From positions 1 to 64,000 of the forward strand of contig LFMX01000020.1 of the NCBI GenBank assembly GCA_001184405.1: a stretch of DNA of 64,000 nucleotides, in the 5' to 3' direction. The stretch comes from Candidatus Burkholderia humilis. Its GTDB lineage: Bacteria > Pseudomonadota > Gammaproteobacteria > Burkholderiales > Burkholderiaceae. Below the pieces are notes generated by a model. That model was not told the DNA's origin, did not search any database, and worked only from the letters and a program-made list of their open reading frames with translations. Position 1 is the stretch's first letter. Every line of letters begins with the position of its first letter. Shown here one piece after another: positions 20,380 through 31,137 of the stretch. Position numbers and translations under genes: made by a program.

Positions 20380-21127
20380 TCAAAACCCACGCTCCCGCAT
20401 AGCAAGACTAAGCGCCCGCAAAGATTGAACAGTGCGGTCACAACATAATGCGGCCGTCCCACCCCCGCCTTGCGCGTAGAAAAAGCCCCAGTAGAAGTCT
20501 TCAAAAGCGGCAAATGCCCCACGATCCACACCGTGTGAATCCCCAATCGCCGATAGCGCTTCAGATGCCCCCGCGTATCTTCAACAAGCACCGCATCCGA
20601 AAGCCGCACATGAGCGCGCCGCATTTCGCGCCGAAGCATCGAAGCATCCGGTTTGGCGCGCCATCGATCGTCATCGCGCATATCTTCGATCGCAATCACC
20701 CGCTCGAACAACGCACCGATCCCCAACTCAGCCAGCACCGCCCGCGCATAAATCGAAGGCGCATTGGCGAGCACGATCTTGCGCCCCGGCAGCGCCCGCA
20801 ATATACGTTCGAGCCAGCGCTCGGTGCGCACCATCGACGGTAAATCGGCGAACGTGTGCACCACGCGCAAAAAATCCGCCGGATCGACGCCGTGATGCTT
20901 CACGAGCCCAAGCAGCGTCGCGCCATAACGCACGGTGTAACTGACGCGCAGCCGGTTCGCCTCATCCCGACCGACATTCAGCCGATCCATGATGTACTGC
21001 GTCATTCCTGATTGATCGCCGGAAAAATCGCGTGCGACGCGTGATGCAGCGTGTTGTCGAGATCGAAGAGCCAGACGGGGCCGCGCATTTTCACGGGGCG
21101 TCGGCAGAGCGTGCGGTGCGCATTCAT
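20380..21127 (-). pseudogene. HAD-family pyrimidine 5'-nucleotidase, frameshifted
   Basis: From ATG 21127 the product starts with the HAD motif WLFDLDNTLHHASHAIFP. A single missing A near 21006 then turns GAA-ATG into GAA-TGA and stops translation. The remainder is open in another frame (MTQYIMDRLNVGRDEANRLR, IVLANAPSIYARAVL, KPDASMLRREMRRA, AVLVEDTRGHLKRYRRLG). A second shift near 20440 separates the last 20 residues (DRTVQSLRALSLAMRERGF), ending at 20380. Intact relatives are cytosolic phosphatases of the Sdt1/pyrimidine nucleotidase group. It lies next to argB in the same direction. Confidence 0.85.
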
Positions 21128-21136
21128 GTGGACGAG

Positions 21137-21163
21137 AAAACGCCCGCGCGAGGCGGGCGTTTT
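21137..21163 (-). terminator. Terminator after argB
   Basis: An 11-bp stem, AAAACGCCCGC (21137-21147) with GCGGGCGTTTT (21153-21163), closes a 5-base loop; on the minus strand the 3' arm ends in four T. It lies 16 bases past the argB stop and upstream of the HAD pseudogene. The symmetry allows it to work in both directions. Confidence 0.8.
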
Positions 21164-21178
21164 TAGCAAAGAAGAAAC

Positions 21179-22102
<924 letters not shown>

Positions 22103-22208
22103 TTAAACACGCCGAATTGTACACAACTGATGCAGCGCAACAGGTCGATTTGACCTTGCAGCGTCACGCTTTGCAGCATGCGATCCTGACGCGCGAATCG
22201 ATGACAGA

Positions 22209-22370
22209 ATGATGAACACTTCCTCCACTCCGAACGAAATGCCCCAGCTTTGTGAGCGATGCGGCGCGTCGCATCGCCGCTTTGCCGGTCGACACTGGCT
22301 GGAACCGGGCAAGCGTTGCCTGTGCCCGGCGTGTCTCGCCGCAATCACACGACATCGACAGCAATCGTAA
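22209..22370 (+). CDS. Small zinc-ribbon-like protein upstream of regB
   Basis: A 53-residue ORF, MMNTSSTPNEMPQLCERCGA then a basic middle part and CLCPACLAAITRHRQQS, lies between argB and the regB gene. It has two cysteine pairs (C15-x2-C18 and C37-x-C39-x2-C42) typical of a treble-clef or zinc ribbon. It runs in the same direction as regB, 54 bases upstream. No function is known to me. Support comes from the cysteine pattern and neighbouring position only, so it could be spurious. Confidence 0.5.
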   Translation: MMNTSSTPNEMPQLCERCGASHRRFAGRHWLEPGKRCLCPACLAAITRHRQQS

Positions 22371-22424
22371 AGGGGTGCGACAAATCGAGTCATCAGCGGT
22401 TCCCGCCCGCATGCAAGCGAGATA

Positions 22425-23766
22425 ATGTCGCACGAGCCGCGATTTCGCGTCTCACCTTCATTCGAACCGATGCATCGCATAACCAATTCCGGACGCGTCA
22501 ATCTCGGCCATCTTTTCTGGCTGCGCTCGCTGGCGATCATCGGTCAGCTGTCGACGATCGCCGTCGTGCAGATTTTCTATGGTGCAAAGCTCCCGCTGCC
22601 CGCGATGCTGCTCGTCATCGCGCTGGAGATGGTGTTCAACGGCCTGACGTGGCTGCGCGTTGCGCGCGCCCAGCCGGAGACGAATCTCGAACTGTTCGGG
22701 CAGATGTGGGTCGATCTCGGCGCGCTCTCCGCGCTGTTGTTCCTGTCCGGCGGCGCGACCAATCCGTTCGTCACGCTCTATATTCCGTCGCTGGCGATCG
22801 CTGCCGCCGTCCTGCCCTGGACGATGAGATGGGCTGTCTCGCCGTCTTCGCCGTCGCCTGCTACGCGCTGCTCAGCTACAACTACGTGCCGCTCAATATC
22901 GAGAATCCGGCCAATCTCTTTGATTATTTCCGCACCGGCCTGTGGGTGAACTTTATGGTCAGCGTCGGGCTGATCGGCTGGTTCGTGTCGCGGATGTCGC
23001 GAGCGCTGCGTCTGCGCGATGCAGCGCTTGCCGACGCCCAGCAGCGCCACATGCGCGACGAACGCGCGGTCGCGCTCGGCGTGCAGGCGGCGCCGTTGCG
23101 CACGAAATGGGCACGCCGCTATCCACCATCGCGATGCTTTCCGAAGAATTGCGCGATTGCGCCGCGCACGACAAGAATCTCGCGCCATACGCGGCGGATT
23201 TCGAGCTGCTCGAGCAGCAAATGGCGCTCTGCACGACCGCGCTCGCTCGCCTGCGCAGCCGCGCGACCGGCCCGGCGACGCGTCAGTCGCTCGATGAATG
23301 GCTCGCGAGTTTCGTCGATCAGTGGCGTTTGCGGCATCCGCAGGTGAAGTTCGAACAGATCGGCGACGTGCCGGCGGACGCGGCCATCGACGATTCCGTC
23401 GCCGTCGGCCAGATTCTGACCATCTTGCTCGACAACTCCGCGCGTGCGAGCCGAGATTTCGTGACCTTGCAGGCATCGACGGAAACGGTCGATGGCGTAA
23501 ACATCGTGCGTTTCGATGTCTGCGATCACGGCTCGGGCATTCCGCAGGCGCTGCGCGCATCGCTGGGCGCGGCGCCGGTCGACAGCACGCAGGGCGGGCA
23601 CGGCGTCGGGCTGTATCTGGCGTTTGCGGCGGCGGCGCGGCTGGGCGGATCGATCGAACTCGTCGATGGCAAGCCGCGCGGCACGTGCGCGCTCCTGCGC
23701 TTGCCGAATCACGCGGTGATATCGAGGACGCAAGCGGACAAGATTGAACGAAGCGGCGCGGTCTGA
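22425..23766 (+). pseudogene. regB: RegB/PrrB-type redox sensor histidine kinase, frameshifted
   Basis: The N-terminal membrane part (NLGHLFWLRSLAIIGQ, then GGATNPFVTLYIPSLAIAAAVL) contains the family's quinone-site-like GGxxNPF motif. The frame is lost near 22845, resumes in another frame (LAVFAVACYALLSYNYVPLN) and changes again near 23100. There the H-box VAHEMGTPLSTIAML and the ATPase domain (ILLDNSARAS, DHGSGIP, GGHGVGLYLAF) are open to 23766. Two frameshifts separate the sensor, the linker and the kinase core. The partner response regulator lies 42 bases downstream and is intact. Confidence 0.88.
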
Positions 23767-23808
23767 AGACGCGCCGATCAACGCAAAAAAGGAAGGGAGA
23801 AAGAGCCA

Positions 23809-24351
23809 ATGAGCGATATGAATTTCTTGATCATCGACGATGACGAGGTGTTTTCGGGCATCCTCGCGCGCGGACTGGCGCGGCGCGGTTACACGACGCA
23901 TCAGGCGCACAACGCCGACGAAGCGATCAAGCTCGCGAATCAGAACGAGTTCGGCGCAATCACGGTCGATCTGCATCTCGGCAACGATTCCGGTCTGAGT
24001 CTGGTCGCGCCGCTGCGCGATCTGCAGCCGGACGCGCGCATTCTCGTGCTGACCGGCTACGCGAGCATCGCGACGGCCGTGCAGGCGGTAAAGGACGGCG
24101 CGGACAACTATCTGGCGAAGCCGGCGAACGTGGAGTCGATTCTCGCGGCGCTCAACGAGCAGGCGAGCGAGCAGACTGCCGAGGAAGCGATCGAGAACCC
24201 GACGCTTTTATCGGTTGCGCGGCTGGAGTGGGAGCATATCCAGCGGGCGCTGGCCGAAAACAACGGCAATATTTCAGCGACGGCGCGCGCGTTGAACATG
24301 CATCGGCGGACGTTGCAGCGGAAACTGGCGAAGAAACCGGTGAGGCAGTGA
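23809..24351 (+). CDS. regA: RegA/PrrA-type response regulator
   Basis: RegA is the response regulator of the RegBA (PrrBA, ActSR) redox two-component system. The 180-residue protein has a receiver domain with IIDDDEVF, phosphoacceptor D54 in TVDLHLGND, and conserved T and K positions (VLTGYAS, YLAKPA). A Fis-type helix-turn-helix follows at the C-terminus (NNGNISATARALNMHRRTLQRKL). It is intact although its kinase gene is frameshifted, so it may act unphosphorylated, be phosphorylated by another donor or be at an early stage of decay. Confidence 0.92.
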   Translation: MSDMNFLIIDDDEVFSGILARGLARRGYTTHQAHNADEAIKLANQNEFGAITVDLHLGNDSGLSLVAPLRDLQPDARILVLTGYASIATAVQAVKDGADNYLAKPANVESILAALNEQASEQTAEEAIENPTLLSVARLEWEHIQRALAENNGNISATARALNMHRRTLQRKLAKKPVRQ

Positions 24352-24437
24352 GGGAGGGGGATGGCGCGGCGGCGTGCAATGCGCCTCGCGCCTGATTTGA
24401 CTTGGCTTGGCGCTCGGCACCGCGAGAAGCATCACTC

Positions 24438-24548
24438 AAAAAAAGAACCGCCCAAGCCGGGGAACGAGGGCGGTAATCGGAGAGTTGCAACGACTACGTG
24501 CGGATACATGGGGATACGCACAGGGAAAGCATACGTCTGACCATTGCA
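24438..24548 (-). ncRNA. Candidate small RNA with terminator
   Basis: On the minus strand a TATATT box (24553-24558) precedes about 100 non-coding bases that end in a clean intrinsic terminator: stem ACCGCCC/GGGCGGT (24447-24453 with 24468-24474), loop of 14, then TTC and seven T. No minus-strand gene lies upstream to use this terminator, since both neighbours (regA and the chemoreceptor gene) run on the plus strand. The -35 region is weak. A free-standing sRNA is the simplest reading. Confidence 0.5.
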
Positions 24549-24714
24549 CCCTAATATACGAGAATTGCGAATAGTAAGATGATACGTACGCGCTCTCCCG
24601 CACGCGATAATTCGTCCCGCGTTATCTCGCCTATACGCGCTCAAGAAATCCAATTCGAGCGCCGTAATGCCTTCCTGAGCGCGGACCGGTGTTCGCGCGT
24701 TTCGGGAGACATCG

Positions 24715-26264
24715 ATGAAATGGTTTGACTGCCTGTCCGTATCGGGCAAGCTCTTGCTGTCGTTTGGCGTGGTGATTTTGTTCACCGCGTGCGTCGGCGG
24801 CACCGGCGTGTTTTCGCTCGCCAAGATGAACGGCCTGATCGAAGAGATCGGCCAGCGTCATATGGACGGCCTGTATTGGGTCGAGGAAGTCAACAAGCAC
24901 AAGCTCAACACGGATCTGGCCGCCGCCAATCTCACCTTCGCCGACGATGCCGGCAAGGCGAAGCTCAAGCAGGACATGGCCGCGTTGCTGGCCAGCATGC
25001 ATTACGCGCTCGATCAGCTTCCCGGCACCATCATCACGCCCGAAGGACAAACGCTGCTGGAAGGCGCCGCCAAGTCCGTCGCGGCCTGGGAAGACATCGT
25101 GCAGATGCAGATGGGCGTGAAGCCGATGCCCGTCGATCTGGACCAGATGGGCCTCATCGCGCGTGCGATCGCATCGAGCGAAACGGCGCGCAGCGCGCTC
25201 GAACGTCTCGCCGATTTCAAACGCAAGCGTGCCACACCGATGCACGCAGCGACGCACAAGCCGAATACAGCACGATGCGCATCGTCATGTTCTCGCTCGT
25301 GTTCGGCGCGATGGTCGCGGGCGGGCTGCTCGCGATGCTGATCGGCCGGCGTCTGTCGGCGCAGCTCGGCGGCGAGCCCGATTACGCGGCGCAAATCGCC
25401 AACCGCATCGCGCATGGCGATCTGACGGCGCGCGTCGATACCCGTCCCGGCGATGACAGCAGCATGCTCGCAAGCCTCGGTAACATGAGCGCGAAGCTCG
25501 CGGAGATTGTCGGCGGCATTCGTCTTTCGAGCGATTCGATCCTGAACGCGTCGCGTGAAATCGCACAGGGCAACGTCGATCTGTCGCAGCGCACGGAAGA
25601 GCAAGCGGCGTCGCTGGAGGAAACGGCGTCGAGCATGGAGGAACTGACCGCGACGGTGGGCCAGAACGCCGGTCACGCCGATGAAGCCAGCGGGCTTGCG
25701 CGCGGCGCATCGGATGTGTCGGCGCGCGGCAGCGAACTGGTCGGCGAAGTGGTCGACAACATGCGCGAGCTCGCGGCGGGCAGCAAGCGGATGACGAACA
25801 TCATCGCGGTGATCGAAGGCATCGCGTTCCAGACGAACATTCTGGCGCTCAACGCGGCGGTTGAAGCGGCGCGCGCGGGCGAAGAACGGCGCGGTTTCGC
25901 AGTCATCGCGGACGAAGTGCGGGCGTTGGCGCAACGCAGCGCGACATCGGTGAAAGAGATCAAGGAATTGATCGAAGCGTCGACGGCGCGCGTGGATAGC
26001 GGCGCGGCGATCGCCGAGCGCGCCGGCGCGACGATGCTCGAAGTCACGCAGGCCGTGCAGCGCGTGACGGACATCATGGCGCAGATTTCGTCGGCATCGC
26101 AGGAGCAGAGCACTGGCATCGAGCAGGTGAATCGCGCGGCCGCACAAATGGATCAGGTGACGCAGCAGAATGCGGCGCTGGTCGAGCAGGCCGCAGCAGC
26201 AGCGGGCGCGATGGCGGATCAGGCTGAGCAGTTGAAGGGCGCGGTGTTCGAGCTGAATCGATAA
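24715..26264 (+). pseudogene. Methyl-accepting chemotaxis protein, one frameshift
   Basis: ATG 24715 opens a membrane anchor ([21 protein letters not shown]) and a four-helix-bundle ligand domain (about residues 30-175). The frame breaks near 25245, just before the second transmembrane segment. From there the other frame encodes [21 protein letters not shown], a HAMP domain and the complete signalling domain with the hairpin tip [20 protein letters not shown] and a long coiled coil, ending at 26264. A GGGAGA ribosome site precedes the start. One indel therefore disconnects sensor from signaller. Confidence 0.88.
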
Positions 26265-26556
26265 GAGGCTGCGAAGGTGAAACGGCGGCGGCTTTCGGAA
26301 GAACGTCCGCCGCTTCGAAACGTGCAACGCGACGGGTCATCGTCGGCGAAAAACGTAACGAATTCAGTGCACAACGGGTGCCATTCAACCGCTTTCGGGC
26401 CTCCGAATTCCCGCCGCGCACGCACATCAAAAATGGAAAGCGAACCGTAAATATTACTCGCTTGCCATCCCGCAGCCCACTCCGTAAACTCGCACCTATT
26501 TCAATTCGAGCGCGTCGCATGAACGGCGCGTCTTATCGCGCGAAGGAGTGTTGCCC

Positions 26557-27860
26557 ATGTCCGATTCTTATTTCTCGCGCTGGCCCGTCCAGCCGGATGC
26601 CACGGAGGGCCGCGTCGTCGGGCCCGGCGAGCGTCTGCCCTGGCCGCAGATGATCGCGATGGGCATCCAGCACGTCGTCGCGATGTTCGGCTCGACCGTG
26701 CTCGCGGCGCTGCTCATGGGCTTCGATCCCAATCTGTGCATCTTCATGTCGGGCATCGGCACACTGTTGTTTTTTGTGCTCGTCGGCGGGCGCGTGCCGA
26801 GTTATTTCGGATCGAGTTTCGCGTTCATCGGGCTGGTCATCGCGGTGACGGGTTACGGCGGACACGGGCCGAACATGAACATTCTGGTGACGCTGGGCGG
26901 GATCATCGCGTGCGGCGTCGCTTATCTGATCATCGGCGTGATCGTCGCGGCGGTCGGCACGAAATGGATCGAAGCGCTGATGCCGCCCGCCGTCACCGGC
27001 GCGATCGTCTGCGTGATCGGGCTGAATCTCGCGCCGATAGCCGTGAAAGGCGTGATGGGCAGCAGCTTCGAATCGTGGATGGCGCTCGTCACTGTGCTGT
27101 GCGTCGGCGCGGTCGCCGTGTTCGCGCGCTGCATGGCGCAGCGTCTGCTCATTCTGATCGGCCTCGCGATCGCGTACCTCATCTACGCCATGCTGACCAA
27201 TGGCATGAGCATGGGCAAGCCGATCGACTTTTCGATCGTCGCGAACGCCGCGTGGTTCGGCATGCCGCACTTCACCGCGCCGGTGTTCGAAGTGCCGGCC
27301 ATGACGCTGATCGCGCCGGTCGCGATCATCCTCTCGTCGCGGAAAATCTCGGCCATATCAAAGCGGTCGGCGCGATGACGGGCAAGAGCCTCGATCCGTA
27401 TATCGGCCGCGCATTCATCGGCGATGGCATCGCGACGGTCGTTTCGGGTTTCGCGGACGGCACGGGCGTGACGACGTACGCGGAAAACATCGGTGTGATG
27501 GCCGTCACCAAGATTTACTCGACACTCGTCTTCGTGATCGCCGCGCTCTTCGCGATCGTGCTCGGCTTCTCGCCGAAGTTCGGCGCGCTGATCCAGACGA
27601 TTCCGGGTCCGGTGCTCGGCGGCGTGTCGATCGTCGTGTTCGGTCTGATCGCCGTGACGGGCGCGCGGATTTGGGTCGTCAATAAAGTGGACTTTTCGGA
27701 CAACCGCAATCTGATCGTCGCGGCGGTCACGCTCGTGCTCGGCACGGGCGATTTCACGCTGAAGCTCGGCGGTTTCGCGCTCGGCGGAATCGGAACCGCG
27801 ACGTTCGGCGCGATCATTCTGTATGCGCTGTTGCACCGCCATGGCGCCGGCGTGATGTGA
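26557..27860 (+). pseudogene. uraA: Uracil-xanthine permease family transporter, frameshifted
   Basis: From ATG 26557 (AAGGAG upstream) the protein reads as a nucleobase:cation symporter-2 family permease (LPWPQMIAMGIQHVVAMFGSTV, LNLAPIAVKGVMGS). Near 27330 a two-base TC duplication (ATCCTCTCGTC for ATCCTCGTC) shifts the frame and stops it at 27378. The rest is open in another frame (VAENLGHIKAVGAMTG, DGTGVTTYAENIGVMAVTKIYS) and carries the signature region and last membrane helices to 27860. A single recent lesion. Confidence 0.88.
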
Positions 27861-28243
27861 TGTTGCACGTCACGTGCGCCGCCGGGTGCGCGTGACTTCG
27901 TCTGTCTGCCTTCTCTCGACCTTGCTGCCCGGCGGCAACGCGTCTTTCCCCGATCTCCCGTCGATGCAGCGATCTTCAACGATCGCCGCTCATTCGCGCG
28001 CTTTCGAATCATTCCCCGCCACGTCATTCAGAGTTCTCTAGTGGGGCAGCGTCAGACCGCTCGCTAGAGTGGTTATCGGCATCGTCCTATTTGCGGGCTG
28101 CGTTTCGGTTCGACATCGAATTGATTCGGTTTACTAATCAATAGACTGAAAAAGGGACCGATGTCGCGCATGCACGGCTTTCATCTGCCGACGCCGTGTG
28201 CCGGAAGTGACGACAACGCATAGCAAACAAGCTAGAGGTCAAT
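27861..28243. other. Intergenic region before the adhesin gene
   Basis: No gene is seen. An imperfect GC-rich hairpin near 27868-27897 could end the permease transcript but lacks a T tract. CTCTAG...CTAGAG (about 28034-28067) forms a short inverted repeat with a long loop. The AT-rich area around 28110-28150 is the probable adhesin promoter. Confidence 0.5.
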
Positions 28244-29328
28244 GTGAAAACGAATTCTTCCGCTCGTGGCGGTGGACGCACGTCTTTGCGGGTCATGGCG
28301 GTGTTTTTGGCGCTGGCCGGACTCGCCTTCGCGCAGGCGAGCCATGCGCAGCAGACCATCACCATAGACAACGGAGCGACCGCCATCACCCCTGCGGGCG
28401 CCTCGATCAATCTCGGTGTCGCGATAGGCGTGAATTCGCACGCCAACTCCACATCGGCGAGCGGTTCTTCGCCGGTCGCGATCGGCCCGTATGCCAACGC
28501 GAGCGGCGCCGGTTCGCAAGTGGCCATCGGCGATCAGGCCCGCGCGAGCGGCAGCAACTCTGTCGCGATCGGCGGCAATGTGTTCCAGAACGGCACGTCC
28601 GCGACCGGCGACTACGCGGTGTCGATCGGCGCGTCGTCGCATGCTTCCGGATACGGCGCATTCGCATTCGGCGGGGACTCGAAATCGGGTGCGGCTGCAT
28701 CCGGCAAATACGCGATGGCGTTCGGCGCGCAGACCGTCACATCGGCCGATAATGCGTCCGCGTTCGGCCAGGGCGCCGTGGCTTCCGCGCAATCGGCGGT
28801 CGCTTTCGGCGCCCACGCGCAAGCGCTCAACGCGGGCGATGTCGCGCTCGGTTCCGGCAGCGCGACCGCGGCGGCGGTCGGTACGTCGTCGGCAACGATT
28901 AACGGCGTCGCGTCGACGAGCACGATGAGCGTCGGCGACGTGGGCGCGGAACGCACTATCACGAACGTCGCGGCGAGCCGTGTCGATGCAACCAGCACCG
29001 ACGCCGTCAACGGCTCGCAACTGAACGCGACCAACCTCGCGCTCGCGGCCGAAGACGTCAAGGTGAACACGCTCGGCGGCAACGTGGCGAGCGCGTTCGG
29101 CGGCGGCGCTGACGTTCGATCCGTCGACGGGCGCGATGACATCGCCGAATTACACCGTGTACGGCCGGCCGGTGACGAATGTCGATAACGCCATCGCCGT
29201 GTTGCAGAACAACGCGCCCGTGCAGTACTCGACGGCCAACGCGCCGACGACGGGACTCGGCGCGAACGGTCAGCCCGAGTCGAACGATGTCACGCTCGTC
29301 GGCCCGGACGCGACGGGCAGCGGCATTG
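28244..29328 (+). pseudogene. Trimeric autotransporter adhesin (YadA-like), truncated
   Basis: The gene starts at GTG 28244 after AGAGG and codes a long signal peptide (about residues 1-36, ending ASHAQ). Head-domain repeats of the Hep/Hag type follow (VAIGPYANASG, VAIGDQARASGSNSVAIGG, AFAFGGDSKSG, VAFGAHAQALNAGDVALGSG), then the stalk/neck motif ITNVAASRVDATSTDAVNGSQL. A frameshift near 29105 moves the stalk into another frame (MTSPNYTVYGRPVTNVDNAI), and similarity ends near 29328. The trimeric beta-barrel membrane anchor is absent: DNA beyond that point reads as part of a different gene on the minus strand. A deletion therefore removed the C-terminus. Confidence 0.85.
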
Positions 29329-29474
29329 ACGGAACCAGGACGTGCAGGAAATAGCCGAGCACGCCGACCGTGATGAACACGAGCCCGAGCGCGAGCATGA
29401 GAATGGCGCGGCGCTGCGCATGTACAGCTCGCGACGGTGAGAAGCAGAATGAGGACGGTAAAGACGATTTCCAT
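29329..29474 (-). pseudogene. Remnant of a small membrane protein
   Basis: On the minus strand ATG 29474 opens MEIVFTVLILLLTVAS, and after a frameshift near 29425 the next frame continues RRAILMLALGLVFITVGVLG and YFLHVLVPSMPLP before running into adhesin sequence. Two hydrophobic segments suggest a small integral membrane protein that was cut by the same deletion that removed the adhesin C-terminus. The family is not recognised. Confidence 0.55.
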
Positions 29475-29736
29475 TGTGTACGCGACTGCACGCCGCGCGT
29501 TTTCCGGTCGCTCGCGCGGCGTCTGTTCGATGTGTCCCGAAGTGTAGCCCGTCGTCGTGGCACGTTCATTTTCGATGTTTCGCACAGCGACGGTGTGCGC
29601 GGACGCGAAACTGCATGGTTACGGTGTGGTTTCGAGCGTAAGCATCGGTAAAGCTCGTGCGCATGGAGCTTGCTTTAATCGTCGGATCAGAGATCTATGA
29701 GGGCTGTTCTATGAGTACGGCAGTGAGGGAACCGAT

Positions 29737-31039
29737 ATGTTGATCGCGAATCCGGAAAAGACGACGCTGTCGCAGCGGGCGTTCGAATTGGGCGTGACGT
29801 CGGGTTTCGATCGATATTCCGTCGAGCATGGCGATCTCACGTTGTCGAGTGCGTTTCAGGCGGTCTTCAGTCGCATATGCGCGCGGTCGGCTACGAGGGT
29901 TTGTTGCGCGCGCATGATTCGCTCGACCGGCCGGTGTCGCCGGTGGATGTGTTCGGGCAGGCGTCGCGCGTCGGCGAGGTGTTGCAGATCGATCGGCTCG
30001 CGCAGGCGCTGCATCTCGAGAACTTCAAGATGCTCGGCGCGCAGACCGAGTGGCTCTTTCTCAACGTGCATCCGGGCGCGCTGACCGAGCCGTATCACGC
30101 GGCGGCGCTGATGGCGAATCTGAAGCGCTTGCATATCGAGCCGCGGCGGGTCGTGCTGGAAGTGCTGGAGCAGAGCGCGGAGGATATCGAGCGGCTTGCG
30201 CTTGCGGTGCAGCAGTTTCGCGAGCAGGGCTTTCTGATCGCGCTGGACGATTTCGGCGCGGGGCATACGAATATCGAGCGGATCTGGCAACTGGATCCGG
30301 ACATCGTCAAGCTGGATCGCGTGATGTTGTCGCACACGGGGCAGAACGTGCACGGGCCGCTGTCGCCGCGCACGCTCAAGCAGCGGCAGAACATGGAGGC
30401 GGTGCTGTCGGGCATCGTGTCGCTGCTGCATGAGGCGGGCAAGCTCGTGTTGATCGAAGGTGTGGAGACGGAGCATGAAGCGCAACTTGCGCTCGCGAGC
30501 GGGGCGGACTTCGTGCAGGGGTTTTTCTTTGCGCGTTCGCATCCGGGTTTGGCGGATGGCGCGCATGCGCAGACGGTGATTGGCGAGTTGACGGAGCGGT
30601 ATCGGACTCAGACGGAGATGCGCGAGCACCGTGCCGCGATGCGTTTGCAGCCGTACGTGCGGGCTTTTGAGCGGGCGGCGGAACGGCTTACCGCCGGTGA
30701 GCCGCTCGAGGAAGTGTGCTGGAATTTTCTTGCGCTCGATAATGCGGCGCGCTGTTTTTTGCTCGATGCCAATGGGCGGCAGGCTGGGCGCAATGTGGTC
30801 TTGTGGGCGGATCGTGCGGCGCATGAGGCTCGGTTTTTGCTGCTCGTTGATGCACAGGGGGCTACAATTGGCTGCGCCGGCCTTATTTTCGTGCTGCACT
30901 GGCGGACTCGGAACGGGTGCAGGTTACGGGGCCTTATCTTTCTATTAATGAGGCGATGCCTTGCGTGACGCTTTCTGTTGAAACTCGGGTTGGGGGGAAG
31001 CGGTGTGTGCTTTGTGGGGATGTGGACTGGACGGGGTAG
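29737..31039 (+). pseudogene. EAL-domain protein (c-di-GMP phosphodiesterase type), frameshifted
   Basis: ATG 29737 starts MLIANPEKTTLSQRAFELG. A one-base change near 29875 shifts the frame, and the EAL domain follows in the new frame: YEGLLRAHD, WLFLNVHPGAL, VVLEVLEQSAEDIERLA, FLIALDDFGAGHTNIERI, DIVKLDRVML, LIEGVETEHEAQLALASGADFVQGFFFA. Most phosphodiesterase motifs (E, N, E, DD, K, E) are visible. A second frameshift near 30870 moves the last 55 residues (NWLRRPYFRAALADSERVQ) into a third frame, ending at TAG 31037-31039. Intact relatives carry this domain with a C-terminal sensory region. Confidence 0.85.
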
Positions 31040-31045
31040 GGGGTT

Positions 31046-31123
31046 TTTTTGCTTGCAGCGGGCTTTTTGTTTTCGGCACGGTTCGTTTCGTGCCGAAAAC
31101 AAAAAGCCCGCTGCAAGCAAAAA
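31046..31123. repeat. Perfect 35-bp palindrome between convergent genes (bidirectional terminator)
   Basis: Arms at 31046-31080 and 31089-31123 are perfectly complementary, with an 8-base loop GTTCGTTT. The stem centre is GCTTGCAGCGGGC and the outer ends are T5/A5, with a T7 run at 31044-31050. It lies exactly between the convergent EAL pseudogene (ends 31039) and the indolepyruvate oxidoreductase pseudogene (ends 31138). Both host genes are dead, but the element is undamaged. Confidence 0.85.
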
Positions 31124-31137
31124 GTCCAAAAAGAAAA

